64,000 bases of DNA from Streptomyces venezuelae (GTDB lineage: Bacteria > Actinomycetota > Actinomycetes > Streptomycetales > Streptomycetaceae). Positions 1-12,200 of the stretch are shown here, piece after piece. The DNA lies in NCBI RefSeq assembly GCF_008642375.1, contig NZ_CP029194.1, positions 806,001-870,000 of the forward strand, in the 5' to 3' direction. The translations under genes and the position numbers were made by a program. Within the stretch, counting starts at the first letter, position 1. Each line of letters opens with the position of its first letter. The notes beneath the pieces were generated by a model. The model was not told where the DNA came from and did not search any database. It saw only the letters and a program-made list of their open reading frames with translations.

Positions 1-3000
1 GCCGGGCCGGTCGGCGCGTCAGGCGCGAGGGCGGCACCACCGCTGTCGGCGCCGGAGAAGACCCCGGTCGTCGACACGTAGTGGACGGGCACCGAACGGT
101 TCCGGGCCGCGAGCCGCAGGACCTCGATCGTGCCGGAGACGTTGGCCGCCTTCAAGTCCTCGTACGGATGGAGCCAGTTGACCGAGGCACCGACGTGGTA
201 GACGACGTCGGTCTCGCGGCTGAGCCGGTCGAACTCCCTCTCGTCGAGGCCGAGAAGAGGCCGGGCGAGGTCGCCGACGACGACGTCGATCCGGCTCTCG
301 TCGATCTCCTCCGCGATGCGGTACCAGTCCAGGTTGGCGCGCAGCCGGTCCCGGGCGTCGGCCGGGTCCGCGCCCCGCACGAGCACCCGCACGCGGGCGG
401 TCGTGGTCCGCAGGAGGTCGCGCAGGACGAACGCGCCGAGGAAGCCGGTGGCCCCGGTCAGGAACACCGTCGTGGGGTCCGTGGCGACCCGGGTGACCTC
501 ACCCTCGGGCCGTACGTCCTCGGGGAGTACGGTCTCGGCCGCGAAGTCCACGGCGTGTGCCGCGCCCGTGCCGTCACCCTTGGCCGCCCCCGCCGGTCCG
601 GTGCCGCTGCCCGCCGCTCCTTCCAGCAGGACCGTACGGAGGTACTCCGCGAGCGCCGCGGGGGTCGGGTGGTCGTAGACCAGCGTGGCGGGGAGCCTGA
701 CGCCCGCGACGTCGTCGAGCCGGTTGCGGAGTTCCACGGCGGTCAGCGAGTCGAAGCCGAGCGACGGGAACGGCAGGTCGCCGGCGATGCCCGCCGGGTC
801 GGGGTGACCGAGCACGGCACCGACCTCTGCCCGGACGACCGCAAGGAGGTACGCGAGCTGCTCGGCCTCGGTCATCCCGCCCAGGTGACGGCCGGAGGCG
901 GCGCCGGGGCCGGCGGCGTTCCGGGCGGTGCCACGGGTGGGGGCGCCCGCGAGCGCGGACAGCAGCAGCGGCGCCCGGCCGGGGTTCTCCCGCAGGGCGG
1001 CTACGTCCAGCGGGGTGCCGACGAGCGCCGGCAGCCCCTGCGCGAGGGCGGCGTCGAGGATCGACGGCCCGCGCTCGGCCGTGACGGGCCGGAAGCCGGC
1101 CCGGGCGATGCGCCGGAGGTCGGCCTCGTCCAGGTCCCCGGTCATGCCGCCGGACTGCTCCCACAGGCCCCAGGCGACGGAGGTCGCGGGCAGGCCGCGG
1201 GCCGCGCGGTGCTCGGCGAGGCCGTCGAGGAACGCGTTGGCCGCGGCGTAGGGGGCCTGGCCCGCGCCACCGATCACGCCCGCGAGGGAGGAGAACAGCA
1301 CGAAGGCGGAGAGGTCGAGGCCGCGGGTCAGCTCGTGCAGGTTCCAGGCGGCGTCGGCCTTCGGCCGCAGCACCGCGTCCAGCCGCTCCGGTGTCTGGTC
1401 CGCGATCAGGCCGTCGTCCAGGACACCGGCCATGTGGACGACACCGGTCAGCGGGCGGTCCGCCGGGACGTCGGCGAGGACCCGCGCGAGCGCGTCCCGG
1501 TCGGCGGCGTCGGCGGCGGCGACCGTGACCCGGGCACCGAGCCGCGTCAGCTCGTCGACCAACTCCCTTACACCGTGTGCCTGTTCGCCGCGCCGACTGG
1601 TGAGGAGCAGATCCCTCACCCCGTGGCGGGTCACCAGGTGGCGCGCGAAGAGCGCGCCGAGGGAACCGGTGCCGCCGGTGATCAGGACCGTACCGTCAGG
1701 GTTCCAGGCCCCCGACGGACGGCTGTCCGGCGCGGCCGGCACCCGGCGCATCCGGGGCCGGAGCACCCGGCCGTCGCGGAGCGCGAGCTGCGCCTCGCCG
1801 ACACCCGCGCCGGTCAGCAGCGGAAGCACGGCGTCCGAGGCCGGGGACCCATCGGTGTCGACGAGCACGATGCGTCCCGGGTGCTCGGACTGGGCCGAGC
1901 GCACCAGGCCCCAGACGGCGGATGCCGCGAGGTCGGTCACGTCCTCGGTACGGGTCGTGACCGCGCCCCGTGTGAGGACGACGAGCCGGGTCCGGGCGAG
2001 CCGGTCGTCGGCCAGCCACTCCTGGACCAGGGCGAGCGCGTGACGCGCGGCCCGGTGGGCGGAACCGGGCAGGACCCCGCTCTGGGCGCCCCCGGTGGGG
2101 GCGAGCACGGCGAGCAGCGGCTGCTCGCCCTCGCCGGACCGCGCGGCCTCCCCCGCGGCCGGGACGTCGGGCAGTCGCCGGGCGCCGGGCAGGAGGGCGT
2201 CGAGCTGGGGCGTACGAGTGCCGAGCACGCCCCAGGTCGCGGTGCCGTCCTGGGCCCCGGCAAGGCCGACGGGTGCCCAGGCGACCTCGAAGAGGGCGTC
2301 GTGCTCGCGCGCCCCGGCGGCCACACGGGGCTCGGCGGAGCCGAAGCCGAGCGAGGCGATCGTGGCGACGGGCCGGCCCGTCGCGTCGGCGAGGTACGCG
2401 GCGAGGGTGCCGTCACCGGCGGGCGTCAGACGCACGCGGACGAGGGAGGCGCCGGTGGCGTACAGCCGCACCCCTCGCCACGCGACGACGAGGCGCCCGG
2501 CCGGGGTTCCGGAGGCTTGGGCGGAGACCGCCGCGGCGGGGACTTCAGTGGCCCCTCCTTGCGGGGCAGACGGCTGGGGCGTCGGCTCGGCGGTCGACTG
2601 GGGGACAGTCGGCGCGGCCGCTGACTCGGCGCTGGTCGGCTCGGAGGCCGGCTCAGCGGGGGTCAGCTCGGAAGCCGACACGGCAGGGGTCAGCTCGGAA
2701 GCCGGCTGCGCCGCGGCCGTGAGCGGGGCCGCGTGCAGGGCCGCGTCCAGCAGGGCGGGGTGCAGGCCGAAGTCGCCGGGCAGGGCGCGGTTCCGGGCTT
2801 CTGCCGGCAGGCGTACCTCGGCGTACAGGTCGTCCCCGAGCCGCCATGCGGCGCTCACGCCCCGGAAGCCGGGGCCGTAGGCCGGCCCGTCGGCCGCGAG
2901 CCGCTCGTAGGCGCCCTCCAGGTCGAGCGCGGTCGCGCCCTCCGGTGGCCAGTTCTCCAGCGCGAAGTCCGGCTCGGAGGCCTCCACGCCGATGCGGCCG

Positions 3001-6000
3001 CGCCCTGCGAGCGACCACGTGACGTCACCGGCCTCGGGGCGGGTGTGGACCGTGACCGTACGCCGTCCCCACTCGTCCGCGACACCCACGCCGACCTGTA
3101 CCCGCAGCCCGGCTCCGGCGTCCACCCCCGGCAGCGCCTCGACGGAGAACTCGTCGAGGACGGTGGCGCCGAACTCGTCGCCGGCGCGCACCACCAGTTC
3201 CACGAGGGCGGCGGGCGGCAGGACGGTCGCACCGTCCACGACATGGTCGGTCAGCCAGGGGTGGGAGTGCCGGGTGATCAGGCTGGTGAAGAGCGCCTCG
3301 TCGCCGTGCGGTCCGTGCGGGCCCTGCGATCCGGTCGGACCGTTCGGGCCCGCGACGGTCACGGCCGCGCCGAGGAGGGGGTGGCCGACGGCGTCGAGGC
3401 CCAGGCTCACGGCATCGGTGGCGGCCGAGACCGGCTCGTACCAGTAGCGCTCCTGCTGGAAGGCGTACGTCGGCAGGTCGACCCGCCGCACCCCGGAGCC
3501 CTCGAAGACGGCCTCCCAGTCGGGCGCGGCACCCCGCACGTACGCCTCGCCGGCCGAGGTCCAGAACCTCTCCTGGCCGCCCTCGTCGCGCCGCAGGGTG
3601 CCGACGACGGTGGCGGTGCGGCCGGCGTCCTCGGCGATGTCCTGGACCCCGGTCACGAGAACCGGATGGGCGCTCGCCTCCACGAACGTACCGAAGCCCT
3701 GGCCGAGGAGGGCCCGGACGGCCCGCTCCAGCTCGACGGTCTGCCGGAGGTTCCGGTACCAGTAGCCGGCGTCCAGCTCGGGCCCCTCGACCCAGTCCCC
3801 GGTCACGGTGGAAAGCATCGGAATATCCGACTGACGTGGGGTCACCTCGGCAAGCAGGGAGGACAGTTCGTCTTCGAGCAGCTCCACGTACGCCGAGTGC
3901 GAGGCGTAGTCGACCGGGACGCGACGCGCCCGTATCCCGTCTCGCCGGGCCTCCGCGAGGAACTCGTCGAGCGCCTCGTTCTCGCCGGAGACGACCACGG
4001 AGCGCGGGCCGTTGACGGCGGCGAGCTGGATCCTGCCCTCCCACGGCACGGTCCGCTCGCGGACCTCCGGCGCGGGCAGGGCCACGGACACCATGCCGCC
4101 GAGACCGGCGAGGACCCGGCCGATCGCCTGGCTGCGCAGCGCCACCACGCGGGCGCCGTCCCGGAGGGTCAGCACCCCGGCCACGGTGGCCGCCGCGATC
4201 TCGCCCTGCGAGTGTCCGGCCACGGCCTCGGGGCGCACGCCCCGGGAACGCCACAGCTCGGCCAGGGCCACCATCACCGCCCACAGGACGGGCTGGACGA
4301 CATCGACACGGTCCAGGCCGGGGGCGCCGTCGGCGCCGCGCAGGACGTCCTGGAGCGACCAGTCGGTGAACTCGGCCAGCGCCTCGGCGCAGGCGTCGAT
4401 GCGGGCCGCGAACTCCGGGGAGGTGTCCATCAGGTCGACGGCCATCCCGGCCCACTGCGAGCCCTGGCCGGGGAACAGGAACACGGTCTTGCCGGACCGG
4501 CCCGCGCTCCCGGTGACCAGGCCGGCGGAGGGTTCCCCGCCGGCGAGGGCGTGGAGCCGCGCCAGCCGGGTCTCCCGGTCGGCGCCGACGATCGACGCCC
4601 GCTCGGGGAGGGCGGCCCGCGTGGTCGCGAGGGAGAACGCCACGTCCTGGTCGGCGAGTTCGGGCCGCTCGGCGAGGTGGGCCGCAAGGCGGCGCGCCTG
4701 GTCGCGCAGCGCGGGCCGGGACTTGGCGGACAGCACCCACGGCGCGGCCGGTCCGCCCGCCACCGCCGCCTCGGGGCCAGTGATGTCCACCGGCACCTCT
4801 TCGAGGATGACGTGGGCGTTGGTGCCGCTGACTCCGAAGGAGGAGACCGCCGCGCGGCGCGGCCGGTCGAGGTCGGGCCAGGCCCGTTCCTCGGTGAGGA
4901 GTTCGACGGCGCCCGCACGCCAGTCGACCACGGGGGTGGGCTCGTCGACGTGGAGCGTCCTCGGCATCGTGCCGTGGCGCATGGCCTGGATCATCTTGAT
5001 GACACCGCCGACGCCGGCCGCGGCGACGGTGTGCCCGATGTTGGACTTGAGCGAGCCGAGCCGCAGCGGACGGTCGGCGGGGCGGCCCTGCCCGTAGGTG
5101 GCGAGGAGCGCCTGCGCCTCGATCGGGTCGCCGAGCCGCGTCGCGGTGCCGTGCGCCTCGACGATGTCGACGTCCGCGGTGGTCAGTCCGGCGTCGGCGA
5201 GCGCGCCCTTGATGACCCGTTCCTGCGAGGGGCCGTTGGGGGCGGTGAGGCCGTTGGACGCGCCGTCCTGGTTGACGGCGGAGCCTCGGATCACCGCGAG
5301 GACGCGGTGCCCGTTCCGTCGCGCGTCGGACAGCTTCTCGACGAGGACCAGGCCGACGCCCTCGGACCATCCGGTGCCGGCGGCCGACGCGGCGAAGGAG
5401 CGGCAACGGCCGTCGGCGGAGAGCCCGTTCTGGCGGGAGAAGTCGACGAATCCGCCGGGGTGGCCGTTGACCGTCACGCCGCCGGCGACCGCGAGAGCCG
5501 ACTCGCCCGAGCGTACGGACTGCACGGCGAGGTGCAGCGCCACCAGCGAGGACGAGCAGGCGGTGTCGAGCGAGACGGCCGGGCCCTCGAAGCCGAACGA
5601 GTAGGCGATGCGGCCGGACGCCACACTTCCCAGCTTGCTCGTCATGAGGTACCCCTCGAACTCCTCCGGTCCGTCGAGGCCGAGGTAGCTCTGCTCGACG
5701 ATGCCGGCGAAGACGCCGGTGCTGCTGCCCCGGAGGGCCGTCGGGTCGATGCCCGCGTCCTCGAACAGCTCCCAGGCCGTCTCCAGGAGCACCCTGTGCT
5801 GCGGGTCCATGGCGAGCGCCTCGCGCGGCGAGATCCCGAAGAAGCCCGCGTCGAAGCGGGTCGCTCCCTCCAGGAAGCCGCCTTCCTTGGTGTACGTCCG
5901 GCCTGGTGTCCCGGGCTCGGGGTCGTACAGCGCGTCGACGTCCCAGCCGCGGTCGGCGGGCCACTCGGTGATGGCGTCGCGCCCCTCTGCCACGAGGTTC

Positions 6001-6167
6001 CACAGGTCGTCGGGGGAGGCGACGCCGCCCGGGTAGCGGCAGGCCATACCGACGATGGCGACGGGCTCGGACGCCGCCGACTCCAGCTCGGCGAGCCGCC
6101 GGCGGGTCTTCTGCAGGTCCACCGTGACGCGTTTGAGGTAGTCGACGAGTTTGTCTTCGTTGTTCAT
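1..6167 (-). CDS. Type I PKS C: terminal extension module with thioester-reductase release domain (3' end off the window)
   Basis: Final PKS protein of the cluster, at least 2055 residues, with its C-terminus beyond position 1. Visible order: class 1a N-terminal docking coiled coil (residues 1-33), KS with active Cys204 in DTACSSS (codon 5556-5558), AT with GHSQG Ser653, DH, KR, ACP with GFDSL Ser1807, then a thioester-reductase (NAD-binding 4) domain beginning near residue 1895 (GATGFLG). The AT carries YASH (residues 754-757), the usual methylmalonyl-CoA signature; the other ATs in the cluster have HAFH. The DH keeps HxxxGxxxxP (His975) and the LLDAALH aspartate. The KR has LDD and YAAAN, so it is B-type and looks active. 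There is no ER and no TE. Expected chemistry: add a C-methyl unit, form an alpha-methyl enoyl thioester, then release it reductively as aldehyde or alcohol. ATG 6167 starts at the docking helix, 89 bp after PKS B. No frameshift was found at the checkpoints read along the gene. Confidence 0.93.
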   Translation of the reverse strand, partial: MNNEDKLVDYLKRVTVDLQKTRRRLAELESAASEPVAIVGMACRYPGGVASPDDLWNLVAEGRDAITEWPADRGWDVDALYDPEPGTPGRTYTKEGGFLEGATRFDAGFFGISPREALAMDPQHRVLLETAWELFEDAGIDPTALRGSSTGVFAGIVEQSYLGLDGPEEFEGYLMTSKLGSVASGRIAYSFGFEGPAVSLDTACSSSLVALHLAVQSVRSGESALAVAGGVTVNGHPGGFVDFSRQNGLSADGRCRSFAASAAGTGWSEGVGLVLVEKLSDARRNGHRVLAVIRGSAVNQDGASNGLTAPNGPSQERVIKGALADAGLTTADVDIVEAHGTATRLGDPIEAQALLATYGQGRPADRPLRLGSLKSNIGHTVAAAGVGGVIKMIQAMRHGTMPRTLHVDEPTPVVDWRAGAVELLTEERAWPDLDRPRRAAVSSFGVSGTNAHVILEEVPVDITGPEAAVAGGPAAPWVLSAKSRPALRDQARRLAAHLAERPELADQDVAFSLATTRAALPERASIVGADRETRLARLHALAGGEPSAGLVTGSAGRSGKTVFLFPGQGSQWAGMAVDLMDTSPEFAARIDACAEALAEFTDWSLQDVLRGADGAPGLDRVDVVQPVLWAVMVALAELWRSRGVRPEAVAGHSQGEIAAATVAGVLTLRDGARVVALRSQAIGRVLAGLGGMVSVALPAPEVRERTVPWEGRIQLAAVNGPRSVVVSGENEALDEFLAEARRDGIRARRVPVDYASHSAYVELLEDELSSLLAEVTPRQSDIPMLSTVTGDWVEGPELDAGYWYRNLRQTVELERAVRALLGQGFGTFVEASAHPVLVTGVQDIAEDAGRTATVVGTLRRDEGGQERFWTSAGEAYVRGAAPDWEAVFEGSGVRRVDLPTYAFQQERYWYEPVSAATDAVSLGLDAVGHPLLGAAVTVAGPNGPTGSQGPHGPHGDEALFTSLITRHSHPWLTDHVVDGATVLPPAALVELVVRAGDEFGATVLDEFSVEALPGVDAGAGLRVQVGVGVADEWGRRTVTVHTRPEAGDVTWSLAGRGRIGVEASEPDFALENWPPEGATALDLEGAYERLAADGPAYGPGFRGVSAAWRLGDDLYAEVRLPAEARNRALPGDFGLHPALLDAALHAAPLTAAAQPASELTPAVSASELTPAEPASEPTSAESAAAPTVPQSTAEPTPQPSAPQGGATEVPAAAVSAQASGTPAGRLVVAWRGVRLYATGASLVRVRLTPAGDGTLAAYLADATGRPVATIASLGFGSAEPRVAAGAREHDALFEVAWAPVGLAGAQDGTATWGVLGTRTPQLDALLPGARRLPDVPAAGEAARSGEGEQPLLAVLAPTGGAQSGVLPGSAHRAARHALALVQEWLADDRLARTRLVVLTRGAVTTRTEDVTDLAASAVWGLVRSAQSEHPGRIVLVDTDGSPASDAVLPLLTGAGVGEAQLALRDGRVLRPRMRRVPAAPDSRPSGAWNPDGTVLITGGTGSLGALFARHLVTRHGVRDLLLTSRRGEQAHGVRELVDELTRLGARVTVAAADAADRDALARVLADVPADRPLTGVVHMAGVLDDGLIADQTPERLDAVLRPKADAAWNLHELTRGLDLSAFVLFSSLAGVIGGAGQAPYAAANAFLDGLAEHRAARGLPATSVAWGLWEQSGGMTGDLDEADLRRIARAGFRPVTAERGPSILDAALAQGLPALVGTPLDVAALRENPGRAPLLLSALAGAPTRGTARNAAGPGAASGRHLGGMTEAEQLAYLLAVVRAEVGAVLGHPDPAGIAGDLPFPSLGFDSLTAVELRNRLDDVAGVRLPATLVYDHPTPAALAEYLRTVLLEGAAGSGTGPAGAAKGDGTGAAHAVDFAAETVLPEDVRPEGEVTRVATDPTTVFLTGATGFLGAFVLRDLLRTTTARVRVLVRGADPADARDRLRANLDWYRIAEEIDESRIDVVVGDLARPLLGLDEREFDRLSRETDVVYHVGASVNWLHPYEDLKAANVSGTIEVLRLAARNRSVPVHYVSTTGVFSGADSGGAALAPDAPTGP

Positions 6168-6256
6168 GGTCTTGCGGTCTCCCAGGTCAGTGGGGTCGGT
6201 CGTCGGAGAGGTCGGCCGTCAGCGACTTCGTCAGCGGCTTCGGCCGGCGGACCGGT

Positions 6257-9200
6257 TCAGTCGGTCGACGGGTCCAACTCGCCGTCGATGAGGGCGAAGA
6301 GGTCGTCGGTGGTCGCGTCCGCGAGGCGTGCGGCGAGGTCGCCGTCGTCCTCCGGCAGGCCGGTCGGGGAGGTCGGGTCGGGGGTGCCGCTCGGCCACCC
6401 CTCGCCCGTGAGCCGGACGAGGAGCCCCTGGAGTCGCGCCGCGACGGTCGCGCGGAGCGCACCGTCGCCGGCCATGTCCGGCAGCGCCGATTCCAGGTGG
6501 TCGAGGCCGGCCAGGGTCGAGCGGACGTTCGCCTCCTCCTGTACGGCCGCGAGATGGACGAGGAGGTGGCCGGTGAGCGCGTCGGGTGTCGGGTGGTCGA
6601 AGACCAGCGTCGCGGGGAGTTCGGCACCGATGGCCCTGCCGAGGCGGTTGCGCAGGTCGACGGCGATCAGCGAATCGAAGCCGAGGTCCTGGAAGGCCCG
6701 CTCGGGCTCGATGGCGAACGGGTCGAAGTGACCGAGAACCGTGGCCACTTCACCCCTGACGAGATCGAGCAGCGCCTCGCGCCGCGCTTCCCGGGGCATG
6801 GCCGCGAGGAGCTCGGCGAACGGCTCGGTCGCCCCGGAAGCGGCGCTCCCGGTGGTCGTGGTCGCTGTCGCCGTCTCGACAGCGGCGGTCCCGATGACGC
6901 GCCGGACGGGTCCGGCCGGGTCTACCGACCGCTCCTCCCCCGCGGGGTCCACCGGAGCGAACTCCTCCATCGGGACCTCCCGATAGCCGAGCGACTCGAC
7001 CGTGATCACGGGTCGGCCCGTGGCGTCCGTGAGCCGGACGGAGGCGGTCGACTCCCCTGTCTCCGCCAGGAGTACGCGGGCCGTCTCCGCGCCGGTGGCG
7101 TGGAGCCGAACCCCCCGCCACTCCGCCGGTACGAGTACGGAACCGGCGTCGCCGGCCGGGAACGGGTGACCGAGAACGGCCGCGTCGAGGAGGGTCGGAT
7201 GCAGACCGAACCGTGATACGTCCGCGCGGAGTTCCTCCGGTACGCGAACCTCGGGTGCGTTCCGTACGGTCTCCTCGTCACCGGAATCCGACACCGCGCA
7301 CCCGCCCTCCTCGCCCTCCTCGTCCCGCTCATCCGCGCCGGCCCCTCCTCCGGCAAGAAGCCCCTCGGCGTGCAGGGCCCAGGCGGCGCCAGGACGGTCG
7401 GGGCGCGCGTGGACGGCCAGGGAGCGCCGACCGGAAGCGTCCGGGGCCCCCACCCTCACCTGTGTCTCTACCGCGCCGTCGCGGGGTATCGCGAGCGGCG
7501 CGCGCAGGGACAGTTCGTCCAGTACCGTCGCGCCGGTCGCGTCACCCGCTCGAACAGCCATGTCGACGAGCGTGGAAGCGGACAGGACGACGGTGTCCTG
7601 CACCGCATGTCCGGCCAGCCAGGGGTGGGTGGCCAGGGAGACGCGGCCGCTGAACACGGTCTCCCCGGAGCCCGCGAGGGCGACGGGCCCGCCGAGGAAC
7701 GGGTGAGCTCCCGGGTCCGCCTCGGGGCCGGCGGGCTGGGAGCCGACAGTCCCGGCTCCGGACCCGGCCCCGGACCTTGCCGGACCGGAGTCCAGCCAGT
7801 GGCGCCGGTGCCGGAAGGAGTACGTGGGCAGGTCGACGTGCAGGTGGTCGCGGCCGTCTCCGAAGAACGCGGACCAGTCGACCCGTACACCACGGGTGTG
7901 GAGCAGTCCCAGCGCGGCGAGCAGGGTCTCGGCCTCGGGCCGCCCCCGGCGCAGCGCCGGCACGACCGTCATCGCCGGCACCGCCGTCGTTGCAGTCATC
8001 GCCGTCGTTGCGGTCATCGCCGTCGTGGCGCCCTCCGGCCGTATGCCGTCGGTCATCGCGGTCAGTGCGCCGTCGGGCCCCAGTTCCAGCAGCGTGGTGA
8101 CGCCCAGATCGGCGAGGGTCGCGACGGCGTCGCCGTACCTGACCGCGCCCCGCACCTGGTTCGTCCAGTACGCGGCCGTGCGCAGGTCGTCTCCGGTGGC
8201 GAGCCGGCCGGTCAGCGTCGACACCACCGGGATCCGCGGTTCGTGGTAGGTGAGGCCCTCCGCGACCTGCTGGAACGCGTCGAGCATGCCGTCCATGTGC
8301 GGCGAGTGGAATGCATGACTGACCGTCAGGGGGCGTGTGCGGTGTCCGAGTTCCTCCAGCCGTCCGGCGATCTCGGCCACCGCGTCGGCATCTCCCGAGA
8401 TCACGACGGACGCGGGACCGTTGACGGCCGCGATCCCCACCTGGTGCTCGCGCCCCGCGAGCAGTCCGGCGACTTCGTCCTCGCCGGCGCGTACCGCGAG
8501 CATCGACCCGCCGCCGGGCAGATCCTGCATCAGGCGGGCCCTGGACGCCACGAGGAGACACGCGTCCTTGAGGGAGAGGACTCCGGCGACGTGGGCGGCG
8601 GCGAGTTCGCCGATGGAGTGACCGGCGACGAAGTCCGGTGTCACACCCCACGACTCCAGGAGACGGAAATGCGCGACCTCTACGGCGAACAGGGCGGGCT
8701 GGGTGTAGCCGGTCAGGTCCAGCTCGTCACCGGCCGCGATCACCTCCCGCACGGGACGCGCCAGATGGCCGTCCAACTCCGCCGCCACCGCGTCGAACGC
8801 CCGCGCGAAAGCAGGGAAGGACTCGTACAGCCCCTGACCCATCCCGACCCGCTGCGCACCCTGCCCCGTGAAGACGAATCCGGTGGGTACCGACTCCCTT
8901 GCGGTGCCTCGGACGACGCCGGGCCCCTCGGCGCCGGCCGCGAGGGCACGCAGCCCGGCGACGATCGCCTCCCGGTCGCCGCCGACGACCACGGCCCGGT
9001 GCTCGAACACCGAGCGGTCCGTCGCCAGCGACCGGCCCACATGCTCCAAGGGGGCCGCATCGGCCTCGGCGAAGGCGACGAGGCGTGCCGCCTGCGCCTC
9101 CAGCGCCTCACCGGTCCTCCCCGAGAGCAGCCAGGGAACGGCCGGGAACGTGGAGGCCGGTGCGACGACGACCTCGTCGCCGTCCCCCTCCGACGCGAGT

Positions 9201-12200
9201 ACGGGCACGGGCCGCGGTGCCTGCTCGATGATGACGTGCGCGTTGGTTCCGCTGATCCCGAAGGAGGAGACCGCTGCCCGGCGCGGACGTCCGGTCTCCG
9301 GCCATGCCCGCTCCTCCGTGAGAAGGGATACGGCACCTGCCTCCCAGTCCACGTGCGGCGAGGGCTCGTCCACGTGCAGGGTCTTCGCAAGAACGCCGTG
9401 GCGCATCGACTCGATCATCTTGATCACGCCACCCACACCCGCAGCGGCCTGCGCGTGGCCGATGTTCGACTTCAACGACCCGAGATACAAAGGCCGTTCG
9501 TCCGACCGGTCCTGGCCGTACGTCGCCAGCAGCGCCTGCGCCTCGATCGGGTCACCCAACCGCGTACCCGTCCCGTGCGCCTCCACCGCGTCGACGTCAG
9601 AGGCCGACAGACCCGCATTGGCGAGCGCCTGACGGATCACCCGCTCCTGCGCAGGACCATTCGGCGCCGTCAGACCATTGGAGGCACCGTCCTGGTTCAC
9701 CGCCGAACCACGAAGCACCGCCAGGACCCGGTGGCCGTTCCGCTCCGCGTCCGAAAGACGCTCCACCAGCAGCAGACCCACGCCTTCTCCCCAGCCCGTG
9801 CCGTCCGCAGAAGCCGCGAACGGCTTGCACCGGCCGTCGGTCGAAAGGCCGCGCTGCCGCGAGAACTCGACGAACGTGAGGGGCGAGGACATGACGGTGA
9901 CACCGCCGGCGAGCGCGAGGTCGCACTCGCCCCGCCGGAGCGCGTGCGCCGCCGTGTGGAGCGCCACCAGCGACGACGAACACGCCGTGTCGACGGTGAT
10001 CGCGGGCCCTTCGAGGCCGAGCGCGTACGAGACGCGGCCGGAGGCCACGCTGCCCGCGATGCCGGCGGCGAGGTAGCCCTCCAGATCGTCCGGGATGTTC
10101 TGCGCGCCGACGCCGTAGTCGTGGTACATCACGCCCGCGAACACCCCGGTCCGGCTTCCGCGCAGGGTGGCGGGCACGATGCCGGCGCTCTCCACGGCCT
10201 CCCACGCGGTCTCCAGGAGGAGCCGCTGCTGCGGGTCCGTGGCGAGCGCCTCGCGCGGGGACATCCCGAAGAAGTCCGCGTCGAAGCCGTCGGCCTCGTG
10301 GAGGAAGCCGCCGTGCCGGACGTACGACGTACCGATCCGCTCGGGATCCGGATCGTAGAGGTTGTCGAGGTCCCAGCCCCGGTTGACCGGGAACTCGCTG
10401 ATCGCGTCCGTCCCCTCCGCGACCAGACGCCACAGATCCTGCGGCGACGACACCCCACCCGGATACCGGCACGCCATCCCCACGATCGCGATCGGATCGT
10501 CGGCGGTGGCGGCGTCAGGGGCGGAATCGCCCCGCTCGGCAGATACGGCCTGCACCTTGTCGTCCGCGTCGGAGAACTCTCCGACGAGGTGGGTGGCGAG
10601 GGCGGCGGGTGAGGGGTGGTCGAAGACGAGGGTGGTGGGGAGGCGAAGGCCGGTGGCGGTGTTGAGACGGTTACGGAGCTCCACCGCCGTCAGCGAGTCG
10701 AAGCCCAGCTCCTGGAACGCCCGCTCCGCCTCCACCGCACCCTGATCCGTATGACCGAGTACACCGGCGACCACCCCCCGCACCAGGTCCAGGAGCACGC
10801 GCTCCCGGTCGGGCCGGTCCAGTCCCGCCAGGCGCTCCGGCAGAGCCGGGGCTCCGCTTGCGGGGGCGGTGCCGGCCGCCGCCCGGCGCGGTGCCGGGGG
10901 CACCAGGCCCCGCAGGATCGCGGACAACGACTCGCTCCCCTGCGCCCGCAGAGCAGCCGTGTCCATCCGCGTCACCGCGAAGACGGCATCCGCAGCACCC
11001 GGCGACGTGGCCGCATCGAAGAGCTCCATCGCGTCCTGCGACTCCAGCGGAAGCAGGCCCGAACGCGCCAGGCGCTTCAGATCCGCCTCACCCAGATGCC
11101 CCGACAGCGCACTCGACTCCGCCCACAGACCCCACGCCAACGACACACCCGCGAGGCCGGAAGCCCTCCGGTGCTCCATCAACGCATCGAGGAAGGTGTT
11201 GCCGGCCGCGTAGTTCGCCTGACCCGCCGTGCCCAGAAGACCCGCGAGCGAGGAATAGACCACGAACGCATCCAGCGACACGTCCTTCGTCAGCTCATGC
11301 AGGTTCCACACGGCATCGACCTTCGGACGTAGTACCGCGTCCAACCGGTCAGCGGTCAGCGCCTCCACGGTCGCGTCGTCCGACACACCCGCCGTGTGCA
11401 CCACGGCCGACAGAGGGCTCTCGGCCGGAATCGCAGCGATGACCTCCCCTAGCGCGGCACGATCCGCCACGTCGACAGCCGCGAACACCACCTCCGCACC
11501 CTCAGCCGCCAGCTCCTCCGCCAACTCCGCAGCCCCCGGAGCCTCCCACCACGCCGGCTCACCAGAACCAGCCGGCGGGCACCTCGCTCCTGCACGAGGT
11601 GGCGGGCCGCCACCGCACCCAGGGCGCCTGTCGCACCGGTGATCAGGACCGTGCCCCGGCCCCAGTCCACGGGCGGCTCGGCCGGTGCGAGATCCGCGCG
11701 GACCAGACGCGGCACCAGCACGCGCCCACCCCGCACGGCGACCTGCTCCTCACCCGACGCCAGCACGAGGGCGACGTCCGCCTCGTCCTCCACGTCGGCC
11801 AGAACCACCCGGCCCGGATGCTCTGCCTGCACCGAACGCACCAGACCCCACACACCCGCGTGCACGAGATCCGAGACGCCCTCACCCTCGACACCCACAC
11901 CGCCCTGGGTCACGACCACCAGCCGAGAGGCGGCGGACGACTCGTCCGCCAGGAACTCCTGGACCCGGGCCAGCATGTCCGCCACGGCGCCCCGGGCCGC
12001 CTCGGCGAGACCGCTCCCGTCGCCGGCGCCGGGTGTGAGCCGTACGGTCACAGCATCGTTCGCGACGGCAGCTTCCCCGGCCCCCGCGGTCGCCGGAACC
12101 GGCCGCCACTCCACCCGGAACAGCCCGTCCCGCGACGACCCCGCCGCACGCAGCGCCTCCCGCGACAGCGGCCTCAGCACCAGCGCATCCACCGACCCCA

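Noticed and set aside
81..6731. Long open frames on the plus strand opposite the PKS genes
   Set aside because: They lie antisense to conserved KS, AT, DH, KR and ACP motifs, have no family features and are rich in Arg, Gly and Pro. High third-position GC keeps antisense frames open.
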